Shown in pieces: positions 12,085 to 24,237 of a DNA stretch of 64,000 nucleotides. The translations under genes were made by a program, and so were the position numbers. The stretch is from Jacaranda mimosifolia (Eukaryota; Streptophyta; Magnoliopsida; Lamiales; Bignoniaceae), in assembly GCA_018894105.1 (NCBI GenBank), contig CM032117.1:38296501-38360500 (forward strand), written 5' to 3'. Each line of letters opens with the position of its first letter. The stretch's first letter is position 1. The notes beneath the pieces were generated by a model. It searched no databases and was not told the DNA's origin. It worked only from the letters and a program-made list of their open reading frames with translations.

Positions 12085-13204
12085 TTGTTGTTTTTTAGTT
12101 GAAAGTACTGTTGCATATGCTATATGCATAGGAAATGTCTCCTTATTTTGGACTTCAGTAGTATATTTGGATGTTTATGAATGTTTGGTATGTTGATTGC
12201 TCAAAGCTTGAATAATGCTTTTTGTCCACTTGATACCTTCTGTGATTAAAGTTTGATCACTTCTTTCTTTCATTTTCCACAATCTGTTGGTTTTTGCAAC
12301 ATTATGTTTAAATGCATGAAATTTTTGTTTAGAGTTTAAGCTATTGGGTTCATTTTTAACTTTTGTTTCAAGTATGAGATTTGCTAGAAATTGTAACTGG
12401 TCTTGTCAAAATTCTTAATTGATTTTGAAGCTTAGGCTATTGCATATTTGTGCTTGGAAATTGCTAGAAAAGTTGATCATTTCCAAGTATTTGCACAAGC
12501 ATGTCTCATACTATAATTTAGGTTTGAATTTTGTTTGCATAGAGATTCTCATTCAGAAGGTTGATTTTTTTGCTCAATCTTGGACTTGTTGTAAATGGCT
12601 TTATGTTTGGTCACTCCACATAATTTAAATATACATGGAGGCTATACATGTTGCTTTCTGTGATGCTGCCAAAATTTCTTTTTAAAACTAGGATACCAAG
12701 CTATTTGCATTTTGGTCAAATGGAAATTATGTTGCTGTTTAGATATTAGTAATAGGGCATATTCAACTCTTTCTCATTTTGGAAAAAATGGCTGCCATAA
12801 GAGATGGAGTTAATATTTGTTTGAATTGAAATAATTGAGTGCAAAGTTTGATGACCTGGATTTGATATCTCATTTGACAAAATTTTACTAGACACTTGCG
12901 AGATGGTGTGATTACAAGCATTGCTCATACGAATTAAATTGGAGTTTCAAAATTGATTTATTCACTAAATTTTAAATGTTTCACAAAAAATGGTTAACCA
13001 ATTAATTAAATTGTAATATCAATTTTAAATGGTACGAATTTTTTTCCTTAAGTGATTATGCTTCGAGCTTTATACCCCAAACAGCAGTGAATCATATTTA
13101 TAGTTCGATTCGGTTAAGCGAGTCTTTTCGAATCAAACTGAACCACTCTCACCCTTATTGCAGCAATTACCTGTCCACCTACAAGCGTACTTAAAGACTT
13201 TTAT
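12085..13204. other. Unassigned AT-rich stretch with one hAT-like terminus
   Basis: No gene seen. At 13095-13165 the minus strand reads AAGGGTGAGAGTGGTTCAG followed by TTTGATTCGAAAAGACTCG, the style of a short hAT-like MITE end. Its partner end is not identified. Confidence 0.35.
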
Positions 13205-13560
13205 GAATAATCCCACTATAAGGCTCTATGAGAACTGCAAGGTGTACATGGTAACCACTAGGTGTAATCCCATTATAAGGCTCCTAGGCGACTGGTCCCC
13301 GACTTAATCAACTATAACCCCTAAGAAGATACGTGATAGCTATTCTAAAGAAACCTCTATAGGCTCCTTTGGGAGTAAGTGTCAACCTCTCTAAAAAAGC
13401 CCACTATAAATTCCCCTCGGGAGTACGTGGCAACCTCTTTAGAGAAGTCCACTATAGGCTCCGCTCAAGAGTACATGGCAACCTCTCTACAAAAATCCAT
13501 TAAAGGCTCTATCGAGAGTATGTAGCAACCTCTCTGAAAGTACTCATTGGAAGTCCTTTG
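13205..13560 (+). repeat. Degenerate minisatellite, unit about 58-60 bp
   Basis: Repeated core: CACTATAGGCTCC, then GGGAGTACGTGGCAACCTCT, then TAGAGAAGTC. Five to six units are recognisable, each with several changes. It lies between the lost pol region and the antisense ORF of element A, the same relative place as the tandem repeats of element B at 60405-60660. Confidence 0.7.
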
Positions 13561-14499
13561 GAAGGCATTCACACGCCCACCTTGGTTTCTCTTAAAGAGG
13601 AAGGTGGAGATATCTCAACACTTATAAAATAAAAACACCCCTTTTTCATCTCAATACTTGAATTCTAACATCAAAGATTGCTTAACTTAAGCATAATCTC
13701 ATTTCTCCTTCCTCGAAGAATTTTATTTTGCAAGAGATGAATAATAAATGCTAATGAAATGGGGGTTCTACACCTCCCTAAGATAATTCCATTACTCATC
13801 ATGCTAGCAACTAGGACAGTCGCTAAAAGTTGACAAAAGTTACTAAAATAGCTATGTGACTTTACCAAATAATTTCTCTAAGTCCCTAAATGATCAATGA
13901 AGGCACAACACCTTTAATGGCCTCAAATGAAACCTAGGCCAAAAAAAAAAAAAAAGAATCACGCATCAAGCCCAAGCACCTCTTGCGGGCGCTAAAGATA
14001 GGTGCTCGATTTTGGCATCTAGGAATGGCATTTGCTGGAGCCCTATGCTTCAACTCTCAAAGCCTGAATATAAAAGATTGATGAACATTCACTTGGCTAA
14101 GTGCTCGTATAAATACACAATAGCAAAAGCAGAAAGCCTTTATTGAACTCAATCGGAAAAGGCAAAATAGGTGTCTAGCCAATACTTGACCTCATAAAGT
14201 AAATAACAATAAGAAAGAAAAAAGATGCCACAATACTACTCAGGCCAATTGGAGAATGCTATGTAGTTCTAAAATCCTAAATATAATCTCTATTCACTAC
14301 CACTATCCTAAGCAAAACATCTTCACTCTTACTAAACTGCTTCTATTGGCCCTTCCACCATAGTCTCTGACCTATCTTTAGGACCTTTCTTAGGCTCTGC
14401 AATAATAAGAATTACTAGCGAATCTAACAAAAAAAAAAAAAAGCTTGAAATAAAAAAGAAAAAAAGAAGGTTTACTAGAATAGTTTATCTAACATCAAA

Positions 14500-16810
14500 A
14501 AGTCTTCTACAGATACTGCTGATCTCATTCAAAATACAACGACAACTTTGGATACTCTATTTGTAGCTTGACATCGCCTTCACTTCGAGTGACCAATTGA
14601 AATCATCAAAACCCTTGAACTCCTTGGCTACATCCTCACAAACAACATTTAGGAAGGTTATCCCAGCAAAGAAATCTATGATCATCTTCCCACTTTTCAC
14701 CTCCTTCACATACCTCGCCTTTAAGTGCTCATGCTCCTTTAGTAGCTTGGTCAGCTCATCCTCTTTCTTACTTTGCTGCTTAACTACTTCAGCAGCCTCT
14801 TCTTTAAAAAGTTGCACAATTGCCATAGTTTCCTCTGCTCGATGAAATATCTGCTCAACTAAGTTCCACCTCTACATCCAAAATATGCAGAAATGCTCGA
14901 GAGTGAAAAATCATGGTAACACTGTGAAGAAGATAAATGAAAACAAAAAATAAATTAAAAAAATAAATATATATCCTGGCGAAGTTGCAATCAGCTATCT
15001 TAGTCAAATAAGAAAAGGAGAATAATTCCAACTCTCCTTGATTGTACTCATGTACTACACTCCGCATGTGATCAATGTTAAAAGCAATCACGTCTACAAC
15101 CTAGTGAGAATCTCTCCTGCAACTCCACTACTAGTCATAGCAGAAAAGTCCTCGGACCATTGCCAGCATAAAAAAGATAAGTCGCTTGTGGACAATTGGT
15201 GGATCCATAAGCGTGTTTCCCTGCAGGACCATAATGAAACACCTCAAGTTCATCATCTGCAATACGCGCACATATCATCGATGTCAAAGGAGCATGCATC
15301 ACAGCCACCAACCTAAGGGGCTTGAGCGGCACCTACAAGTGACGTCTTTCTACAATGCTGCCCTGCAACATGCCTCCATTGTGCCCCTTCTTATACCCTA
15401 CGAGCACGAATCCTAGCAAAATTGATTTTCTTCCTTGCCATGAAACAAAGAGGAAATTCAAAATATGAACATCGCATAGAAACATACAAAAGGAGCAAAG
15501 CATGCACATAAGTAGAAATGATGAAATGAAAGCAGAATATGCTAAGTACCGGCTGGAAACATAAAAGTGACAATGTCAAAAGGGGAGCTAGACAACCCTA
15601 CTTTAGCAAAACTCATGCGAATATTGTAGTAAACTTGACTAGGACAAATCAAAGAAGGAGAACAACTCCACTTGCGAGGGACATCCCAACCCTCATATTG
15701 GATAAGAAAATACCTATCCTTCGAAGTACACCTTAACAGGGCAAATCACATAGAAATTTACTATTTGGCTTAGGAAAAGAATGGAAAAATAGTCCATTCG
15801 GCACTCCAAATACCCTAGACAAAGTATAGTAGCTATCTAAAGATACTGGCAAGCCTAACTCCCACAAATGCCCCACAAAAGATGCAAAAAAATTAGGCAT
15901 GAATTGGCTCTAACATACACCATAACTTCGCACTATATCCAATAGAAGAGGGTTAGGAGGGTGTGAGAACCCACAAATGAAATAACAATTGAAGACAGTA
16001 AAATACCTTCTAGGTGGCAACAACATGTTGTCTTTATGAGAAGGAATGATGAATTTTTGAACTCACTAGAGGTACAAGTCCTATAGCTCAAGATATCTGA
16101 CTTATCCGGTCTAAGTGAACACTTGATTTCCATCGTCCTAGTAAAGCTACTATCTACAACAAGAATGCCCTCAAACTCCTCATCAAAAGAACTTTTTTCT
16201 TCAAAATCAAGATCAAACGATGAGAATATCTCATTAGCTCCTTCCATACTTCCAGACCTTTGAGATCGTTCAAAACTTTCTAAGGCCCAGACTTGAAACA
16301 TATCCAACGAGAGACTAACATACTTAGAATTCACAGTGACACCAAGAGAAGGATAATCCCCACATGTATGAACCAAGCTTGATAATCTATAATCGCTTAA
16401 AGAGGTTACCCTTACCCTATCCGCCATTGCGGTGGTAGCACTCAAGGGCACCCCATCCCTAATGCCCCTTAAGTTCCCATTCTTGGCACACTGCACTTGC
16501 CCCCGCATGTGTGCCTAGAGTAGGCACCCAGTGGGTGCTAGCTCCAGACACCTCATAGGAGCATAGGACAAGCTCCCCCGAAGCTTGTCCCGTGGGCACC
16601 AAAACTTAGTGCCTTGCTAGTGCCACAAAGGGCTGCTGCACGAATGCCAGCCTTTGGATGCCTTGGCATTGCCGCCATTGACAATTGGTTGCTCGATGGA
16701 GAGAGCATGGCTACAACCTTTATTTTTCTCCATCTGACTTGACCATTTGAAGACTCCTTTGTTGAAACTAACTCAAAATTGAACTTACTCTCAGACATAT
16801 TTTGACTCAA
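14500..16810 (-). pseudogene. Antisense additional ORF of Tat element A (putative gypsy-type transposon protein), degenerate
   Basis: The minus-strand frame 16508-15933 and its continuation contain RYFTVFNCYFICGFSHPPNP (near 16000), the same motif class as ITIFEDNLKCGFRFLSVQP in element B (domain called putative gypsy-type transposon, PF04195, from memory). Then follow PNFFASFVGHLW, SYYTLSRVFGVPNGLFF, WDVPRKW and VYYNIRMSFAKVG (to about 15560), a likely intron (about 15550-15440), MARKKINFARIRARR (15440-15391), and finally a charged coiled-coil segment, KKEDELTKLLKEHEHLKARY (14826-14557). The function of these antisense proteins is unknown. Stops and frameshifts are present. The upstream frame 16810-16553 may be its N-terminus. 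Confidence 0.6.
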
Positions 16811-17231
16811 TGAAACCCCAAAGGTTTTTATTGACTTAGAAAAGTTATAGAAAAATTCACAAACTAAAGAGTTGACGTGATGAAATAAAGTAAAGAGATC
16901 ATACGAGTCGAAGAAAATTACCTTGATGACTCATATTGACACTCTATTGGAACCTTCCTTTCTTTCTATCTCCTTTAGTTTAAGGTGACTTTCCTTCTTT
17001 TCACTAGCTCCTTGGATGTCGATGAAGCCACTTTTATGGAGCACATCTTAAAAACTTCAAGACTTTGAACCTAATCAACCTCAACTTAGACAAAAGGTAG
17101 AGAACTTGCAAAAACATAACGTAAAGATAATTATTTAGTAAACCTTATCTTAAAATTAAGATAAAAAAAATTTAACAACTTAAACTTATTTTTGATATGA
17201 AACTAAAATCTCTCTACCAAAAATAGGGGTT

Positions 17232-17566
17232 GATGATACTCTAAAAATTGAATATAAGAGCAATTTGGTAAATTAACTAAAAATAACATCAGACCAAAAT
17301 TAACTATCTAAAAGGGTTGGAGAGCCCTAAAGACAAGATAAGCCCATAGAAGGGCAAAAATCCTAATGGGTCCAAGCCAATCAAGACTAAAATCTATAGA
17401 TATTGAGTCCAAGAAAGAGCTAGAGGACAAGGAATCATTCACAAAACATCAGTAACTCAAAGAAACTTCAAGAAGAAAACATTTCTCTATGCATGTTCCA
17501 GAGGAAAACGAACCAACATACTACTATCTTCCGGAAAGGACCCTACTTCATTTCTAAGCAGCATCA
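17232..17566 (+). repeat. 3' LTR of element A with adjoining polypurine tract
   Basis: A purine run AAAAAATAGGGG (17219-17230) stands directly before the LTR start TGATGATACTCTAAAAATTG, as expected for a polypurine tract priming plus-strand synthesis. The LTR ends GCAGCATCA. It is about 80 percent alike to 4628-4970. Confidence 0.65.
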
Positions 17567-18229
17567 ACTTGTCTTTTGAAAACATACGTGGGGACTTTGC
17601 TCACCTAGGAAATCAGAGAAAGAGATATCTTATATATAAAGTACTTGTTGAGCAAGATATTTAAAAAAAATAAAAAATAAAAAAAATACTTAGCACTTTC
17701 TGCGTGCGTGTAGTTAATTTGATTCGTAGAATCTGCCTTTTCTTTTATTTGTGTAAGTATTTGTATTATGAAATAAAGTAAGAGATAATTTTCAAGAAAT
17801 GGTTTAATATCTTCATGAAGGATTTTATGAGTTAATTTAAGTTAAATAGACACATTCTTTAACTTAAATGGCATATTTGTTCATAATTAATGGACACCTC
17901 GCTTCCTTATTTATAGATACACAATCCCATTCATGAATTTGATGTACTTAAGAAAAACAAGCTAGAAACACTTTCTCAATATATGTTCTTTGCAATCAAA
18001 ATAATAAAAGTCACCAAAAAAAAAAAGTGAGGAATTCTTCAAGATTGTTGTTTGTAGAGTTTAATGGTTTGTTGTATCCTAGGGTGAATTTCCTTGTTAC
18101 ATTCATTGGCAAACTCTTTAAGTAAGGGAAAAAATATCTTAAGGATAGTATAATAACGACTCAAAATCATAGTTAATTTGTTGTTGAGACGGAATTAGGC
18201 GTAGACAATAACACATTAAAGATGATAAG
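17567..18229. other. Unassigned stretch before copia debris
   Basis: No open frame of note. Position suggests LTR or leader of the copia relic that follows, but no LTR pair is found. Confidence 0.35.
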
Positions 18230-19380
18230 CTAAGACTGCATGAAGTTGGATAAGTTCGAAGGGATCAACTTTACTTGTTAGCAACACAGGATGAGGTTGC
18301 TTCTCATAATGTTGAAAATTGATTACCCCCTTAATTTGAATTTTCTTGCTTTACCAGCATTGTAATAAGATGTTTCAGAAAAGGTGAATGTTGATCAATA
18401 AAGCGGGAAGAAGATTAAGTGATATGCATAAGACACATTTTGAATTCCCTCTCTGATTGATTGTACAATTTGTTTGCTTCACTAACATAGTTTAGAGAAA
18501 TTTGAGAGCTTTGGAGAATAAATATGTTACAGAAAAATAAGGTGTTGGCAAATTTTAGTTAAGCAATATCCTTGAGTTTACTATGCATGATAACAAATTT
18601 GTTTTGGACCTAGTCCATAAGTTGCAAGTTTTTGTTTTGAAACTTAAGGATGCCAAGGTAAACATTCCTAAAAATGTTCAAGTTCGTGCAATTATTGCCA
18701 AATTTCCTCCTAGTTGGAGTGAATACATGAAGAAATTATTGCAAACCATTGAGGATTTTACCTAGAGCAAATCCACAAACATCTTAAAACTGAAGAAGAA
18801 ACTAGCATAGCAGTAACATTATCTTCTTTAGTTCTAGCTCTTCCAAAGTGAATTATGTGATTGCGGAAAAGAAGACAAGGTGGGCAGTAAGGTGGAGGCA
18901 AACAAGGCAGAAAAGAAAAAAAAAAGCAACAAGGTGGAGAAAAGAAGCCTTCATATTCTGCTGATACCAGGATTTACTATCTTGCGGGAAGCTTGGTCAT
19001 CTCAAGCATGATTGCATAAAGAAAAGGTAGAAGACAGGAAGTGCTAACAAGAAAGCAAGTGTGGTTGAAGATTAGATATCAAGATTGGTTGCTATGGTAT
19101 CTGAAATGCACATTGGTGTGGTGACTCAATTGTGTTTGACATAAACAAACTCATCAAGTGATTGGTGGTTTGATTTTGGTCCCACACTGCATGTTTGCAA
19201 TAGTAAGTCTGCTCTCAAGGATTATGAGGATGTGAATAACCATAAAGTGATGGAAAATAACAATCTTGTAAAAGTGCTAAGCAATATAATGTGGAATTGC
19301 AATTCACATAGAAAAGAAACTTCTATTTGTCAATGTTTTTCATGTTCCAAAAATTAGGAAAAATTTAATTTTCTTAGCAT
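18230..19380 (+). pseudogene. Ty1/copia gag-protease relic
   Basis: In succession across frames: the gag start KLDKFEGINF (near 18245); the UBN2-like gag core FVLDLVHKLQVFVLKLKD and VRAIIAKFPPSWSEYMKKLL (18583-18765); a zinc knuckle remnant LLSCGKLGHLKHDCIKKR near 18970-19030, where the first cysteine of the CCHC set is missing; and a protease start WWFDFGPTLHVCN near 19163-19200, where DSG/DTG is expected and DFG is read. Several stops. No integrase or reverse transcriptase follows, so this is a truncated copy. Confidence 0.75.
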
Positions 19381-19770
19381 ATTAAGTACTACCCAACAAA
19401 ACTCTTGGCAATATCCTCTAGAACTTGGAGCAATATCCTCTTAGCAAATCTTTTTTCCTTAGCATGTTAAATAGTAGCAAACAAAAATAAATAGATAAAA
19501 AGAGAAAATATTTTAAGTTCACTTGAATAACAAGAATAAATTTATGATTCCTACTAAAATGTAGCAAAGGCCATGTCTTATACATTTTGTTTAATAACTA
19601 TTCTATTACTTATTTTTTTCCAATTATGTTACAATGCGAGAGAATACTGAAATGTACATAGAAAAGCCATATGATAATTTTTTGTATAAAAATTACACTA
19701 TCATTTTTTTTCTTTCTAAATTATGTTACAATGTGGAAATGAATATATATATATATATATATATAATATT

Positions 19771-20459
19771 CACTTAAATAAAATACCATTTTACTAATAA
19801 AGAGTTTGTAATGAATAGGGTTCTATCATAGTTTAAAGACAATCGTGATGGATTTTTGATGGATTACTAACGAATTTAAAAAAAAAAGAAGCAAAAATAT
19901 GTATTAGTAATGACACTTATGACAAACATGAAGGGTTTATCTTGATACGATGATTTCACCATAAATTTTATAATTCTAAATATAATTTTTTTTGTGATGA
20001 AAATTTCATCATAAAATATATTTTATGATGCACTTTATTTTGATCACATAGCTAATTAGTAATGAAACATATACCAATAGATTTGTGAAATAATTCCATC
20101 ATAAAATCAATATTTTGTGATAGGTTTCACTAAATTTTTTATGGATTTGTTTACAAATTCGTTAGTGTGCTTTGTCACTGATTATTTCTGTGATGAAAAT
20201 AAAGTGCGTCATAAAATTAATTTTGTGATGGAATTTTCATCACACATCGAAAAATCATATTAAGAGTTATGAAATTTGTGATGGACTTTTTGCATCAATA
20301 TAGATTCTTCATATCCGTCATAAGTATTATTCTAATACATTTGTGCTTCTTTTTTTTTTAAATTCATTAGTAATCTATTAAAAATTCATCATAACTATCC
20401 TCAAACTATGATGGTTCATTACAAATTTTTCATTAAAAAGGGAATATTTTCTTGTAATA
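19771..20459. mobile_element. Miniature CACTA-like element
   Basis: The left end CACTTAAATAAAATACCATT pairs with the inverted right end TATTACAAGAAAATATTCCC. Inside them long subterminal inverted repeats continue (TTTGTAATGAA, then ATCATAGTTT, then GATTACTAACGAATTT on both arms) for about 170 bp. Both flanks are ATT, the 3-bp duplication expected for CACTA. Internal TGATG/CATCA words recur, as CACTA subterminal binding motifs do. Length is 689 bp with no coding capacity. An AT microsatellite (19743-19765) abuts the left side. Confidence 0.7.
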
Positions 20460-20462
20460 ATT

Positions 20463-22098
20463 ATAAATATACATATGGACATATCTTATTCTTGATAACG
20501 ATGGCCTTGGGCATAGTTAGACCTATCACTAGACGGATTGATGTCACTAAGTAAATTGCTTGGAATTTTAATACCTTGAACTTCCATTAGTCAGAACAAG
20601 TGCCAATTAAGTATATTAGTGAATTACGTTGGCTTTGTTCATAAGCTTAAGATTTTGAGCATAATGTACAAGAGTGTTCATGGTGTAGTGAGTTATACAT
20701 GGCATGATATGTAGACTAGAATCTGATTTTCATTTATGATTACTTATAAAAGAAAATTTTAGTAAGTTCTCTATTTAATTAGTTATGATATTTGCATTAC
20801 TGTTTCTTAAGCTACACGTGTGTTTTCAATTAGCTTTTCATTAACTGCTTGAAAATGGGCCAAGAGTGCGACAAGTAAGGTTGAGCTCATAAATATGGAA
20901 CTATGTTTTGCAACATATGATGTTGCTCGAAACAAGAGTCAGAATCCTTTTTGAAAATCAACAAATTTTTGAGTTCTTTATTCTGAAACGCATTGCATAG
21001 AATTAGAGCTCTTGAATTTTTTGCAAATAAATTTTTGTCTGCAATTTGATTTTGGGAGTTGGAATTTATAGTAGTTAATTTCATAGTAGGTTGTGGAATA
21101 GTGGGCTTTATTAATTGGGTTACTCTGGCCATTCACTTTTTTTATTATTTATTTAATTAAAACTTTTAGTCTCTTTTATTTTTTTATTATTAAGGATTTA
21201 ATTAAAAATATCATCAAGCCCCTAATTTTAATTTCAAATTTTTATTTTTATGTTGAAACCATAATATACATTGTTATAATGGGATTTTAATGATTTATAA
21301 ATTTAATTATCATTCTTTATAATTTGTTAAGAGTTATTGTGTCTCTAATAATATGTAGAGATTGTTTTTTCCTTAACCATAATTTCCCCTTTTTTGGTAG
21401 ATTCTCATTCATCCCATCATAAATATTAACTTTTGTTCACAAATAAATTTCATAAGCAAAGGAAAGATAGTTTAAATTTCATCATAAAAAGTTATATAGG
21501 AAGGGGCTATTTCATTATTTATTTATTTATTTATTTCCCTTGAAAAATAGATAGAGGTGTGAGCCACCTCTATCTTCATTTTATTGATGTCTGAAAGAAG
21601 AATTACATGAAGTTTCTAAGGATGGCCAAGCGGTCGATCAATGCCATGCGAGAAGATGTATTTGTTCATAGTTGAAGAAATTTTGACTAAATTTTAAACT
21701 GTGATAGTTTTAAATTGTTTTATGAAGAAACAATCTTGTTATTATTTAATATTATGATAAATCTTCATTTATCCAATCATAAATGATAAGTATAATTTCC
21801 AATAGAGTTTCGTAAATCAAGAAACTATCATTTAAAATTTTAAAAAATTGGTCAGAATTAAGTGATATATATAGGAGTGGGGTGTATGACCAAAATTGGA
21901 ATAATTTTAACGCAATTATAAATTATGGTAATTTTAAATTCTTTAAAAGAAAAACATTTTTTAATGATTATTTATTATAAACCCTCATTCACTCCATCAT
22001 AACAAATCTTAGTTTCTATTTCTGACTAAAATTGATATTTAAGAGAAGGTAATTTTAAATTTCAAAAATTAAAAAGTTATATACCAAGTCTTTATGTA
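20463..22098. other. Unassigned AT-rich stretch
   Basis: No gene or recognised repeat family. It contains a short ATTT repeat (about 21516-21536) and several related words around TCATCATAA and TTTAAATT that suggest decayed repeats. Confidence 0.4.
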
Positions 22099-22108
22099 TA
22101 TTATTGTT

Positions 22109-22562
22109 GGCAAAATTACAAAATTCGTACTGTAACTTTACCTCATTTGGTTTTTCGTCCTATAAATTGTATAATATCAATTCCAGTCCTATAAGTATTA
22201 AAAAATTATCATTTTTTGTCCTTTTTTCTCCGGAGCTGGCAAAACTCGCCGGAAAATGTGACGTGGCACACCGGGCATGTGGACATTTCTTGTTTCTACC
22301 TCATTGGACTGCCTAGTAGGCATTTTTTGTCTTTTTCTTGCTTAGTTGGCAGCATACATGTCTTTTCTTTTCTTTTTTTTTAAATTTCAAATACATTATA
22401 TAATTTATATATACACACACATATTTATACACATCCATTTATATATATATATTACATATCATCATTTTCCTTGCAAAACACAATTTTTTTCCTTGAATAT
22501 CCTTCATTATCCCCAAAACTTTCCTATTTTTTAATATATACATACATATATTATATATATCA

Positions 22563-22617
<55 letters not shown>

Positions 22618-24237
22618 ACAATAAAAAATCACTCAATTTCATTTTCACCCCAAAAATCTATCAAAAAAGCATTAATTTGACTGCTATAGTAAAAAAAAAA
22701 AATCTCCCTACATAAGCAAACATACCAAAATTCTCCAAAATCAATTTTTAACTATTTTTGAAAACATAACCAAAAATTAATCACATTCCTCAACACAATT
22801 TTCATTTTCTCCAATAATTTAGTCTCCCAAAACACATAATAAAATCACACAAAAAATATAACCAAACATTCTCCTAATTTGCCATTAACCATATTATTTT
22901 AACTCACATACTTAAAATAATTTAATTAAATTAAACAAAATTAAAATTCCTAACCCCCAACCCCCGCCTCGCCCCAGGATGGGCCGGCCATGGATATATT
23001 CCCCCACCTCCCCCCAACCACCCAGTGGGAGGCTGGCCGAGCTAACCATGGCAAGCCAGTGGCCATGGTGGCCAGCACCTCGCTTGGGTGCTCAGCCATG
23101 GCTGCCGCCTGGCTAGAGGCAGGCGGCCATGGCCACGGGCTAGCCATGGTGAACTCGCCTGTGGCCATGGTGTCCGCCTGCATGGGCCGGCCATGGTGAG
23201 TAGGTGGGTGGGGGGAGTGGGGTGGGGATTAGGAATTTTAATATATGTTTAAATTTAATTAAATTATTTTAAATATATGTGAATTTAAATAATATGATTA
23301 ATGGCAAATTAGGGGAATGTTTGGTTATATTTTTTGTGTGATTTTATTATGTGTTTTGAGAGAATAAATTATTGGAGAATATGAAAATTGTGTTGGGGAA
23401 TGTGATTAATTTTTGGTTATATTTTGAAATATAGTTAAAAATTGATTCAGGAGAATTTTGGTATGTTTAATCAATACTTTTTTGTTAGATTTTTGGGGTG
23501 AAAATGAAATTGAGTAATTTTTTTATTGTTATAATAATAATAATAATAATATATATGATGTATATATAATATATGTATGTATATATTAAAAAATGGAAAA
23601 TTTTTGGGGATAATGAAGGATATTCAAGGAAAAAAATTTGTGTTTTGGAGGAAAAATGATGATATGTAATATATAAATATATATATATAAATAGATGTGT
23701 ATATATATGTGTGCATATATATAAATTATATAATATATTTGAAATTTAAAAAAAAAAAAAAGAAAAAGAAAAGACATGCATGCTGCCAACTAAGCAAGAA
23801 AAAGACAAAAAATGCCTACTAGGTAGTCCAACAAGCCAGAAACAAGAAATGTCCACGCTCGGTGTGCCACGTCACATTTTCTGGTGAGTTTCGCTGGCTT
23901 CGGCAAAAAAATGATGAAAAATGACAATTTTTTAATACTTATAGGACTAGAATTGTATTATGCAATTTATAGGACGAAAAAACCAAATGAAATAAAGTTA
24001 CAGGACGAATTTTGTAATTTTGCCTGCCATGTCAGCTGCCAATGCGGCAAAAACAAGTAATGTCCACATGCCCAGTGTGCCACGTCACATTTTCTGGCGA
24101 GTTTTGCCAGCTCCGGTGAAAAAAGGATGAAAAATGACAATTTTTTAATATTTATAGGACTAGAATTGATATTATGCAATTTATGGGATGAAAAACCAAC
24201 TGAGGTAAAATTACAGGGCGAATTTTGTAATTTTGCC
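22109..24237. mobile_element. Mutator-like foldback element with arms of about 0.9 kb and a GC-rich core
   Basis: The flanks carry the identical 10-mer TATTATTGTT (22099-22108 and 24238-24247). The ends are GGCAAAATTACAAAATTCGT and its inverted copy. The arms (22109 to about 22975 and about 23205-24237) are inverted copies of each other almost throughout, including AT-rich tracts and a trinucleotide array (ATT 22563-22616; AAT, shorter, 23531-23551). The 230-bp spacer is GC-rich and contains eight CCATGG sites. The right terminus is duplicated: 24025-24237 repeats the outer part of 23820-24024. No transposase is present. The near-exact target duplication points to a fairly recent insertion. 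Transcription would give a long hairpin RNA. Confidence 0.85.

Larger units (their letters stand above)
4628..17566 (+). mobile_element. Element A: old Tat-type Ty3/gypsy retrotransposon, gutted by nested insertions
   Basis: Two direct repeats of about 340 bp (4628-4970 and 17232-17566), roughly 80 percent alike by eye, flank in order a gag stub (5042-5640), unrelated insertions (5.8-12.1 kb), a minisatellite (13.2-13.56 kb), an antisense ORF (14.5-16.8 kb) and a purine tract directly before the right repeat. The order minisatellite, antisense ORF, 3' LTR is the same as in element B, which supports the assignment. Reverse transcriptase and integrase are not recognisable and seem to be lost. 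I see no matching 5-bp target duplication, so two separate LTR fragments cannot be fully excluded. Confidence 0.6.

Noticed and set aside
14597..14845. 82-codon plus-strand frame, Ser-rich
   Set aside because: Mirror frame of the minus-strand coiled-coil segment of the antisense gene.
22950..23199. Two overlapping Ala/Met-rich frames on opposite strands in the foldback core
   Set aside because: Both arise from the repeated CCATGG and GGCC motifs of the GC-rich core; no start context or homologue.
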